Origin: Glaciozyma antarctica PI12
Taxonomy: Eukaryota; Basidiomycota; Microbotryomycetes; Kriegeriales; Camptobasidiaceae
DNA length: 64,000 bases
Reading direction: 5' to 3'
Assembly: GCA_002917775.1 (NCBI GenBank)
Contig: KZ627160.1
Location: forward strand, 898,241 to 962,240
Position 1 is the stretch's first letter. Each line of letters starts with the position of its first letter. This document shows, piece after piece, positions 44,646 to 55,000 of the stretch. The notes beneath the pieces are model-generated. The model had not been told where the DNA came from. It searched no databases and worked only from the letters and a program-made list of their open reading frames with translations. A program made the translations under genes and the position numbers.

Positions 44646-44930
44646 AGCTGGCGAGAGTGTTGGGGTAAGAAGAGCTGCTTCGATAGAAACTGAGCCAAGT
44701 CGTTCGACCTTCGCGATCAGCAACTCCAGCGCTCAGCCCGCTCACCAATCACGCGTCACCCCCGCCTTTCTCCCTCGCTACTTTGTCTCGTTCATAAATT
44801 GCGATCCTTGCGATCGTTTGTACAGGGACACCTTTGGTACAGAGGGAGTTCAGCGTACGCGCAGGAATCCGGCTGGGGGGACAACAACTCTACATTCCTG
44901 CTTCCACAAAAACCTCGCTACCGAGACTAC

Positions 44931-46802
44931 TTATACTCCACCAAACCTCGCCCCTCCTGCGCGTCCCTCTGCATCCACCCCACTCTCCCTGCTCTCCACG
45001 CTCTCACAGCTCGATACACTCCGACTCATCGGAACCACCACCTCCCCCTTCCCTCGCTCCCTCCGCTCCTTCCCCAACTCCTCCGTCTCCATATACTCCA
45101 ACGAAATCGACAGCACGTTCACTCCCAACGCTGGACCTGGAACGGGCGGCTTTGAGGAGGAAGAGAGCGTCGGGGAACGAGGAGTGTTTCGCATTAATGG
45201 GTAGCCGACGCGAGAGATGATGACGGCGGGAGGAGGGTCGAAAGAACGCCAGGCGAGGAGGACGGAAGTGGGGAGGCCGAGGAAGACAAAGGCGTACCTG
45301 GGGAATGGGGTTCAGTGAGGGAGGAGGGGGGAGGAAGGAGGGACGAACAGCGCGATCAACATTTCGGTGGTGGCGGCGCTGGCACTTCCGACTGAGGCGG
45401 CGGGCTCGCTGGCGATGGCGAGAAAGTCTGCTGCGAAGAGCGCTGGAGGGAGTGGAGTTTAGCGAGACTTTTGTGGAAGGAGGGAGAGGAGAACGCACTT
45501 CCGATTCCTGCGAACGCGACGACCGTGCAGAGCAGGTTCTGCAAAGCGTCGCAAGTCAGCTGAACGCTCTTTTGCGCGAAGAAGTGAAGCGGACTTACCC
45601 AGTATGATCTCCTGAACGCAGCCTCCTGCGTGCGATCCTGAGTCTCAACCGCCTTGACGGCCCTCTTCAACGCTCTCAACCTAAAGAACGCAATTACCGA
45701 CAATCCCTACCCCATTCTCATCAGCTCCCCTCCCTCCATCTGCGCGAAAGTAAACTCACAATCACCATGACCATCGTCCAAGCCGCCAGCATGCCGAACG
45801 CCCATTGCAGCGACTGCACCAGCGCGTCAACCTGCGCCAAAAACGTCTGCGCGAACCCCAACCCGGGCGCCAAATCCATGAGCAAAAAATTCTCGTCGTA
45901 GGACGCTGCGGCGCCATCCAGCATCTCCTTGATCATGCCGTAGCTTCGCACCGTTGCGCGAAAGCGGAGGGAGGCGACGATGGAGAGGGGGATGAAGGAG
46001 GAGAGAAAGAGGAGTGGGACGAGGAGGGCGACGGGGTTGACGAAGGAGGGTTTGCAGTAGAAGGGGAGGGGAGCGGTCGAGGTTGATTGGAGTTGGAGGA
46101 CGAAGGAGACTGAGAGACTCCAGGCGGCAGTCCACCCGCCGAGCCAGATGGGAACCCTGTCGAGTGAAGCAAGTTAGCGAGGAGTCGGGAGGTGGGTGAG
46201 CGAAGTGCGGAAGGAACGAACCAAGTGAGGGTGCGCCAGTCAACGAGACCTGGAACTGTGTCGCCATTAAAGTAGCTCAAGCTTCGCCAGATGTAGAATT
46301 GAACGAGGATGAGAAACATGCTGGCGTGAAGCGACCATGTCACCGCCCAATGAGGTAGAAGCTGCGAGACAGGTATCAGAAACGCCAACAACATGGACGA
46401 GCGAGATGGAACCGACGTATTGGCCTCCCCCTCGGCAGCCGTGTGTGCGGAATATCCAAAACGTCCCTTTGATTGACCGAACCACCAGGGACAAGGTCAT
46501 CAGCGCGAGCGTCCTGTCGGGCGAGTCAGTGAAGATCCTCGAGGATGAAGAGACACGAGAATAGGACGGACGCGCCCAGCAATCCCGAGAGCACGTAGAG
46601 CTGTACTCGGAAGCCTCTGTGGAGAGTCGACGAGTGGTTAATGACCAATTTGGTGAGCGTGGAAGGCGGGTACGTACTGACTGACGGAAGGGACAAGCTG
46701 CTTTTGCACCAGGCGCCCGACGGCGTCGTAGGGATTCTCCCCAGGCTGTAGCTCGTTCATGAGCTTCAGGAGGAGCGCAGCGACCTGAGATGCGGTCGAC
46801 AT
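44931..46802 (-). CDS. multi-pass (probably 7-TM) membrane protein, family unknown
   Basis: Minus-strand gene of about eight exons. ATG 46800-46802 gives MSTASQVAALLLKLMNELQP and a short soluble N-terminus, then repeated hydrophobic helices: LYVLSGLLG, LALMTLSLVVRSI, VTWSLHASMFLILVQFYIW, WLGGWTAAWSLSVSFVLQL, VALLVPLLFLSSFIPLSIVA, LQWAFGMLAAWTMVMVIV and LLCTVVAFAGI, with YAFVFLGLPTSVLLAWRSF near the end. The C-terminal tail is cytosolic-looking, Ser/Glu-rich, and ends in GGARFGGV at 44931. The number and spacing of helices suggest a receptor-like 7-TM protein or a small transporter; I recognise no signature and make no functional claim. Similar proteins are probably limited to related red yeasts. 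Exon joins were checked only where the frame was obvious. Confidence 0.65.
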
Positions 46803-47910
46803 GCTGGCGGGAGGTGTGGAGGGGGGAAGAAGAGCAGCAGCGAGCAGATCAAAGCGGTCGAGGGTCGGAAGAGTCTTCGAAGAACTCTCTCGCCGTGAAC
46901 GATCGCGACTGATTGACATTCCGCCTTCGATCGAACTTCAATAATGCAAAAGAGACGTGAGTCGGCCACGAGCTTGTCTGAGCAGGGAAAAGATGTGCGA
47001 ACAATCGAGCGAAGCTGCGCTTCCGAAGACCTTCCGAAAAGACTCAAGAGGGAGGAGCGTCTGCGGCGACGGTCGAGAAGCCCAAGGGACTCCCAGGGAG
47101 GACGACGTGAGCGCGGTGATTGCGTTAGATGTTGGTACAGCCGGCAGTCCCAGGCTGGCCTAGGCGGGAGCGCTTTAGAGAGGAGAAAAGACGGCTGGGC
47201 GGAGCAGAATTTTCCTCGAGCTCTGAGTAGGAGTGATAGCGACTCGCTCGCTCGATAGGCGATGAAAGCGTCGTTCCTGCTGGTTCGTGGACCGACGCCG
47301 GGGTAGCGAGCGAGCGAAGCAGGCGGGGAACTGGGAAAGAAAAGCGGGGGACGCGAGGAGAGCTTCTCTCGCGCGTGGGCCTTGGGGCTACGTGGGCACT
47401 CTGGAACTCCGCCTGCGCTCTTTTGTTCCTCGACGCGTATGTACCACTATCTTGTATTTGCAGTCTATAGCTCAATATCTTGAATGCCGGAAAGCCGAGT
47501 CCGTCCCCACGATGAGGGCACTCGCGGCTCAGCTCGAGGCACCGACGTCCGTCGCAAGCAGAGTTTGAGAATGCGAGGGGCCGACCCAGCTTAGCCTCAA
47601 GCAAGCGGGACGATTCTTTCCAACGAGAAGCCGGTACGGTTGCACCGAGGTGGGAAACACGAGGTGCTGGAAATGCGAAGAGAGGACGCACTTCGATAGC
47701 ACAGTCGCGAGTCCAACGAAGTGAATCGCGCGCAGAGCAGTCCTGCCAACACCCCCAAGCTCGACGACGAGCATCGCAAGACCGAAGCAGAAGCGAAATA
47801 ACCGAAGCAGATCACGGAGCGGGAAGAACGCGTCGACCCTCGTTACGAACAGCGTCAGCTCACCGCCAGCAGATCGCGTCGAGCCCGCTCAGGACTGCTT
47901 CATCCTCAGG
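46803..47910. other. intergenic between the 7-TM gene and the TAF8 3' end
   Basis: About 1.1 kb with no supported gene; the left side is the promoter of the minus-strand 7-TM gene. Open frames on both strands lack coding-like codons. Confidence 0.4.
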
Positions 47911-49016
47911 TTACACTCTCCACTTCCTCCTCTTAACAGCCCCAGTCCTCCCCTCCTCGTCCTCGTCCTCCTCCTGTCCCGCTCTCAGCACCTTGACGAC
48001 CCTCTTCCTCCCACCCCCTACAGCGCCATACCACTCCCCCTCATAATCCACCACATCATCCTCCTGCCCACCTCCTTCTTGCTCTTGCGTTCGCCCTGTC
48101 GCACCGGTGCGACGGATGAGGTTCCGGAGAGAGGAGGCGACGAGCTGAGAGTCGTTGAGACGGGATCGGAGGGTTGAGAGGTGGGAGAGGGCGGCGGAGG
48201 AAGGAGCTTGCTGAGAGGTGGCGGGAGGGGGGATTGGTGGGGGGATGGCGGATTTGGGGAAGACCTGTGAGGGGGAGGTCAGCAGGTTGCGCGGAGGGAG
48301 GAGGACGAGAGCTGCGAGAGCTTGAAAAAAGCCGCGCGTGTGGGGCGCGCAGAGGGAGACGAACGTACGGGAGTTTGCTTGTACGAGTGTCGGGAGGGGA
48401 GAGCAGGGAGGTACGGTGCTGCCAGCACGTCCGCGAGCGGGTCCCCTTCGTCGTCAGATCCCAGCGTAGGCTCCACGTCCTCCACTCTCGCCCGCTCGTA
48501 CGTAATCTCAAAGTCCGCTGTAACATCGCATTAGCTGGGTCTCGCGGCGTGCCGTACCAGCGAACGCACCTGCCACCTCCAGAGGAACCTCCTTGATGAT
48601 CTCCGCCTTCAGTTCCTGCACGCCGCCTATTCCTAGCTCCACGGCCCCCTGCAAAATGTCCTTGACCGTAGGCCTCGTCCTCCTCGCAAGCTCTGCAAGC
48701 TCATGCGAACCCCGCACCAGCGCGCCCAAAACTGCAACCCAAGTCAGCTCCTCCCTCCCTCCCTCTTACGCGGCGAGACGCACAGGAGTAGAGCACGCCC
48801 TCGAGCTCTTCCAGAGCATCTTCCGTAGTCGCGACGAACCCGGCCGACTGAAGCTCGAGAGCTACCAGCTTCCGGAGAGAGGTTGCGGCGGTGGAGGGAG
48901 GGAGCTCGGGGCGTGGGTTGGTGAAGGAGAAGGGGAGCGGGGCGGGCGAGGCGCTACGGGAGTGGGAGGAAGAGGAGGAGTCTGATGGCGTTGGTGAGCG
49001 GAAGGCAGACGACATG
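47911..49016 (-). CDS. TAF8: TFIID subunit TAF8
   Basis: Four-exon minus-strand gene. ATG 49014-49016 gives a Ser-rich lead (MSSAFRSPTPSDSSSSSHSR), then the histone-fold (bromo-associated) domain: LRKLVALELQSAGFVATTED, ALEELEGVLYS|FLGALVRGSHELAE and RTRPTVKDILQGAVELGIGG. After an intron follow DFEITYERARVEDVEPTLGS and the TAF8 C-terminal signature LPALPSRHSYKQTP. The last exon holds a helix (LSTLRSRLNDSQLVASSLRN) and a basic acidic-flanked tail ending KRRKWRV. TAF8 pairs with TAF10 through its histone fold and links TAF2 to the TFIID core, acting in the nucleus at RNA polymerase II promoters. Both domains are intact and spacing is normal. Confidence 0.9.
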
Positions 49017-49321
49017 GGAGGGGAGAGATGAGTGGTAGGAACGAGAGAGGAGAGCGACCGTCGCTGTTGACCTTCCTCCCTTCGTCCTGCTTCCTGCTTT
49101 CTTGCAAGGCTGGTTGATTACTGCTGCTGCTCTCAAATAGTTCCTGAGCTGCTTCGACGCAGGTACACTCAGTCAAAGGCGCCAAAGGAACTCTTGAACT
49201 CGTTGTTCCTTCAGCTGTGCGATCCTCTGTCCACTCCTGCGAGTCCTCGACAAGGCAAGCTGCGTTCTAGATAACAAGCCAAACAGTCTAAGGAAACCCA
49301 TCTACAAGCCCCAGCGCACCC
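49017..49321. promoter_or_regulatory. short interval between TAF8 and the MFS transporter 3' end
   Basis: About 300 bp that must include the TAF8 promoter and the 3'UTR of the transporter. No individual element recognised. Confidence 0.35.
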
Positions 49322-51566
49322 TCACTGCGTTACCTCCTCCCTCCGCTTCTCGGCTCTCCTCTCCACCCTCGCTGCCCTCTCCCCGCGGAAACGCATCCCG
49401 TACTTGTACTCCACCAGAATCAGAGGGACAAACAGAACCGTGATGAGGGAGAGCATTGTAAAAGTCCATCCTGCGCACGAGGTTAGCTGCGAATTCGAGA
49501 GCGGGGGAAGGACGAACCTGCTCCGAGAGCTGAGAGGATCGGATCGATCACGGCGGTGCCTGCTGCACCCATGAGACAACGGTAGAGGTTGTTGGCGGCT
49601 GTCGCGCTCGCTGATTGTCCGGGGTAGAGATCGACGAGCAGAGTTGAGATGCTGTTGAATTGGGTGGTGACGGTGAGGCCGACTGCGAGAGGTCAGCGAG
49701 GGAGGGAGAAGGGGGAATCGTAACGCACTGAAGAATTGGCAGATGAGGGGGACGGAGAGGTGGACGCCTTTGTCGAGGACCCAGCCGTAGATTATTGTCG
49801 CGCCGATGAGGACGATGAAGGAGATTGCTGTGGCATCGTTCGTCAGCGAAGCGTTCACCGAGAGCCAGAGAAAGAAATTTACGAAGCGAGCGCAATCTCG
49901 CGTGCTCAATCGGGAATGCACTAAGATCGTTAACGTCCTTCCGCTCCTCCACCTTCTCCACCCTCGCCGCTTCCTTCCTCTCCACCTGCTCCCGCACGAT
50001 CCTATAATCTCGGTCCATGCGGGGACCGTTGATGAAGGAAGCGACGAGGCATCCTCCGCCATTTGCAAGGAAGCAGAGACCGAGCTGGAGCTCCGAGAGG
50101 CCGTATGTGGCTTTGAACGTCGTTCCGGTCGAGGTGATGACGCAGTAGAAGAGTGTGTCTGCCGGTATGTGTTAGCAAGCGCCAGGAAGAGGGGGAAGAG
50201 GCGACACACAGACGACCGAATTGAATGTGAGGAGGAGGAGGACGTCCTTCTCTGCGAAGAGGCGGAAAGGCGCGATGAGATCGATATCTCGCCAGGTCTT
50301 CTTCGGAGGCCGAGCGATGGAGGCGATGGAGATGTGGTCAAGTTCGTTACGATGTTGACGAGCACGGAAGAGGGAGAGGAGAGAGCGGTTGATTCCTTTC
50401 GCCGGAATGGAGCCGTCGCCGACGATGGAGCGGAGGGTCTGGAGATTCTAGGTCAGTAGAGTTTGAGAGGAAGAGAGGGGAACGCACCTCGGGAAGCACG
50501 ACGAGCATGATGAGGAAGACGACGCCGGCAAAGGCAGCGAGGAACCAGAATATGGATCTGAGAGGGCGTCAGTTCGGCGCGAGCGAGCAAGAAGTGAGCA
50601 GCTCACTGCCATCCAAACGCTTGCGTCAAGATGCCCCCAAATACAGGTCCGATACAAGGTCCCAGCCTGCGCTAACGATCAGTTTCTCGTCGCCTCAGAT
50701 CGAGAGAAGGAACGCACATCGGACCCAGCGAGAAAGCTCCCATGAACCCACCCCGCTCGCTCGGTGGTGCAATGTCCCCAATCGATCCCGACCCAATCGC
50801 AATCACTGAAGCCGATCCCGCAGCTTGGAAGCAGCGAAGAAGGACGAGCAGCCAGTACGTGTGAGTGAGAGCGAGACCGATGCAGGCGCCGATGTAGAGA
50901 GTAAAGGTGGCGAGGTAGATGGGTCGGCGACCGAGGACGTCGCAGATTGACCCCCAGAACGTTGGGGAGATGCCTTGAAGGAGCATGTACCTGCGTTTCG
51001 TGCGGTGGTGAGCTCTCTGGCATCGAGAGGAGGAAAGACTCGACGCACCAGGTTACAGACAGGTTGATTTGCTGGATCGACACGTTGAGATCTAACGCGA
51101 TTGCTGGAATGCTGGGAAAGTAGATATTGGCGGAGAGGGGGCTGGGAGAGGAGAGAAGGTCAGCGAGAGCGGAGAGGAGATTCGGTAGCTGGATTCGAGG
51201 AGCAGCAACACCTCCAGGCCCACCCCAGAGCGGCCCTTAAAGCAAGCCACGCTTCAAGGCCTTTCGTACCAGCTCCCAGCCCAACGCGTTCAGCTCATCC
51301 CTCTCCCGATCCGCAACCAACGTTCAACTCACGCGAGGCCTCACTCACCTGAACAGCCCCGCCGTTGAGACCAGCAGCACAATCCCCCACTTTTGCCGAT
51401 TCGTGAACACCGTATACGCCTCGTTTACCACCTCCTCCTGCGCTCCAGCGACCACGGCGTCCTCCTTCCCTGCTGACGGATCCGCAAGGGGCTCGGACGC
51501 TTCGAGATGATGCGTTCTGGCCGATTCGAGGAGCGAGGGCGACGGAGGAACGCCAGGGGATGCCAT
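49322..51566 (-). CDS. MFS drug:H+ antiporter (DHA1/QDR-like)
   Basis: Minus-strand gene of about ten exons. ATG 51564-51566 gives MASPGVPPSPSLLESARTHH and a soluble N-terminus. Helix 1 starts at KWGIVLLVSTAGLFR, followed by SANIYFPSIPAIALDLNVS and the MFS signature region WGSICDVLGRRPIYLATFTL. Helices 4-6 are clear (YIGACIGLAL, LLVLLRCFQAAGSASVIAIG, GGFMGAFSLGPMLGPCIGPV). A long central loop (FRARQHRNELDHISIAS) precedes the second half, with GLSELQLGLCFLANGGGCLV, IVLIGATIIYGWVLD and SATAANNLYRCLMGAAGTAV. The protein ends in a basic tail at 49322. The GPxxGPxxGG motif (here GPCIGPVFGG) marks drug:H+ antiporters of the DHA1 group; the substrate is unknown. It seems complete, unlike the MFS remnant at 10.5-11.4 kb. 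Confidence 0.87.
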
Positions 51567-51770
51567 GGCGGAGTCGTGTGGACGGTCAGCAGAGGCGGCG
51601 TGCTTCGAGCTGAGCGGGAGAGGAGGAGAGGAGCGAAGACGCGGAAGCTTCGGAAGACTGCTTGCTGCTTGACCTCCTCCCACCACTTCGCCTACCTTTC
51701 TCTCCTACCCCTTCAGCTTCTCGTTGAATCCCAGCCAGCTCTCCTTCAACTCGCCACGAAGCACGAAGCG

Positions 51771-54700
51771 ATGGCAGAGTCGGAAGATACAGCCGGAGCG
51801 ATGGAGCTTGCCGCAATCGTCTTGGATGAAGTCTGGGGGTTTGAGCGGTTCCGTGGCGTACAAGAGAAGGTGAGCAGTGTTCTGAAGTGGTTAGGGTGCC
51901 GACCAAGCGCTGGAGAGGCGGGGAGGAGCTCAAGGAGCTGGGAAGGGCAGACGGCGAGAGGACGCGTGTTGTTTTGCAAGAGCCAGCGACGCTGAGCAGG
52001 GGAGCTGGGCCTCCAGGCACCGCAGCTGGGCAGGTATGGAGGAGCCTCGCAAGATACGTGCCAAGTGCTGGGAATTCAGGCGGAGACGGTTGACAGAGCA
52101 CCTGCGCCAGCGCGCAGAAGAGCTAACGACGCATCTTCAGGTGATCCGGCGGCTCCTCGTAGACGGTGCCAACACTCTCTGCCTGATGCCAACTGGAGGA
52201 GGAAAGTCTCTCTGCTACCAAGTCCCTGCCCTTGTGCGTTCTTCCGCTCCTGCTCTCCGTGTCGCAGCTAATCGAGCTCGCAGTGCCTCCCCGGCCTAAC
52301 TGTGGTCGTCTCGCCGCTCATCGCGCTCATGAAGGACCAAGTCGACGCGCTTAGAAAGCTCAACGTTCCTGCTGCGTCAATGGACTCGTCGCTGTCGATG
52401 CAGGAGATGTCTGAGGTCAAGCGGCAGCTCAAGGAGGGAACGCTCAAGCTGCTCTACGTAGCGCCCGAGCGGTTTGCGCCCCTCCATTCGACTCGTGCTT
52501 GACCAGAATCTGACGAGTAAGAGCAGATTGAACAACGAGATGTTCGTCTCACTGATCTGCGAGCACCCCGTCGCTCTACTCGCCGTCGAGTTCGTCCTCC
52601 TCCTCTCTCCCTGCGACCTCGGAACTAACAAAGACCCCACAGCGAGAGCCACTGTATCTCCGAATGGGGTCCCTCATTCCGTCCCGACTACCTCAAGGTC
52701 GCTCGATTTGCGAAGGAGGTGCGTCCCTCCTGCTCCACTTCGCGAATCTCCCTGACAACCGCGCGCAGATCAACGCCGAACGCGTCCTCGCCCTCACCGC
52801 CACCGCCACTCCCTCCGTCGCCAAGGACATCTGCGAAGGCTTTGAAATCGACATGGAAGCAGGCCTCTTCCAGACTGGCAACTTCCGCCCCAACCTCACC
52901 CTCACCATCAAACCGACCTTCAACCTCGCTTCCAAGATCTCACTCCTCGTCCCATTTCTTCAATCGCGTCGAGGTGGAGCGGCGATTGTGTATGCGACGA
53001 CGCAGGGAGATGCTGAGGCGGTGCAGCTTGCTCTCAAGGGGAAGGGGATCGAGAGCAAGTTCTATCATGCGGGAGTGCCGGCGCAGGAGAGGAAGGATAC
53101 CCAGGATTGGTTCTTGAGGGGCGAGGGAGTGGTGGTGGCTACTATTGCGTGAGTCCTTTCGGTGCTTCGTGACGGGAGGGAGAGCTGATGCCTGCAAAGG
53201 TTCGGAATGGGCATCGACAAGGCCAACATCCGTCAAGTCGTGCACTTCCATATCCCCAAGACCCTCGAAAACTATTCGTAGGTCTCGCAGGTCGCCGTTT
53301 GAAGAAGCACGCTGACGCCGCCGTTTTGATAGGCAGGAGGTCGGTCGCGCGGGCCGTGACGGACTCCCTTCAACCTGCCTCATGATGTGCGTTCTCCGCT
53401 CTCCTCTTCTGCATCTCGCTGACCCCTTCTCGCAGGCCTTGCGCAAACGATCTCCCCATCCTCGATTCTTTCGCGTGCGGACCTCCGCTCTCTCTTTGCG
53501 ATGGACCAGCAACTGACAACTGACGAGGGCGCGCAGACGAGGCAACACTCCTTCGCGCAACTCGATTCGAGACTGGCTCGGCGTTGTCTTCGACGCCGAC
53601 CCCGCCCCCGACGCGTCGCTTGACTTCTCCCTCTACGAGCAAGCAAACACCTTCGACATCAAAGTCCGTCCTTTCTCTCCCTCCTCGTCGCCCTCCACTT
53701 ACGCGTGTCGCTCAGCAAAACACGCTCGGCCTCCTCTACGCTCAACTCGAGCTCCAGTTCGACCTCCTTCGCGCCGTCACGCCCTTCTATAGCACGTACC
53801 AGGTCAAGCCTAGCAACGACAACCCGCGCGGATGGGCCGACGTCCTCAGCGACAAGAATTCGGCGGCGGGCGTTATCCGCAAGTACTGGAAGAAGGGGAC
53901 GACTTGGTACGATGTGCGTCGTCTTCCGTTGCGATGTAGGAGTGGAAGCTGACGATGCGATCGCAGATGGATCTCAAGGCGATGGCAAAGCAGTCTGGAC
54001 TGGATCGATCAGAGTTGTCGAGGCAGATCAGTCGGTGGGAAGGGTGCGTTCGTCCTCGCTTCTCGAAAGGCGCGTGCTGACGGAGAGCTTCCAGAGAGGG
54101 ATTGTGCGAGGTCAAGGTCGCTGGTGTGCGGAATCGCTACATGCCGCTGCAGAAGCTCCCGAGTACGGCGGAGAAGATGGACGAGATTGCCGACGCCATG
54201 TTCGAGTCGATGGTGGCGCGCGAGGAGGCGGATGTAGCGAGGCTGTATGGCGTTTGTGAGGTCGTGCGCACGCCGGAATGTAGGCTTGCCTGTCGGGCTG
54301 CGGGAGAACGCCGCTGACGAGTTTCTCGTGCAGGCTTCGCGCACCAGCTCGCGAAGTACTTTGGGGACGAGAAGTCTGTTCCGGGAGGACAGTGTGGGAC
54401 CTGCAGCGTGCGTTCCTCTCTCCTCATCCTGCGCGTCGCTCTGACGCTACCTCTTGTGCACGCAGTTCTGCATCTCCAAGCGCGCGATTCCTTTCGACCC
54501 TCAGCACGCGACCGATCTCGACGAGTCCAAGATCAAGCACGTCCTCGCCGTCTGCGGCGTTCGCGACGACGCTCGCTTCCTCGCCCGCCTCGCTTTCGGC
54601 ATCTCATCGCCTCGCATCACCAAGCTCGGCCTTTCGTCCAACCCCGTCTTCGGATCGTGCCCAACAGCGGATTTCCTCAAGCTCGTCAAGCGGTTCGAGG

Positions 54701-55000
54701 ACGAGTGCGAGGCGGTGGGAGGGCAGAACAAGGAAGTGCTGGCGCCGCCGGTGGTCAAGAAGGGGTTTGGAGGTGGGAGGGGAGGCGCGTTCAACAGTGG
54801 GGGAGCGGGTGCGAAGAGGACGGCGAGCAGCAGCAGTACGAGGCGAGACGAAGCGAGAGGAGGTGCGACAGCGAGGGTCGGTGGGGCAACTAGATTCGTG
54901 TGCAGGCCGTGTGAATACCCAATCCGTTGCTGTCGTTTCGTTCACAAGATACAACGTCGGAGAATACATTGTGTTCCGCTACACGACAAGTTCCGTCTAA
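51771..55000 (+). CDS. RecQ-family ATP-dependent DNA helicase
   Basis: Plus-strand gene of about twelve exons. ATG 51771 gives [20 protein letters not shown] and [13 protein letters not shown] (the RecQ motif 0). After an intron of about 270 nt come [20 protein letters not shown] and [12 protein letters not shown] (Walker A), [27 protein letters not shown] and [14 protein letters not shown] (DEAH-like box, rebuilt across an intron). Then [74 protein letters not shown] and [14 protein letters not shown] cysteine-bearing RecQ-C region follows ([20 protein letters not shown]). 3'-5' RecQ helicases act in recombination and replication-fork repair in the nucleus. The 3' end is uncertain: I chose splicing at about 54872, ending at 55000; unspliced reading would run on to 55269. 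Confidence 0.9.
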
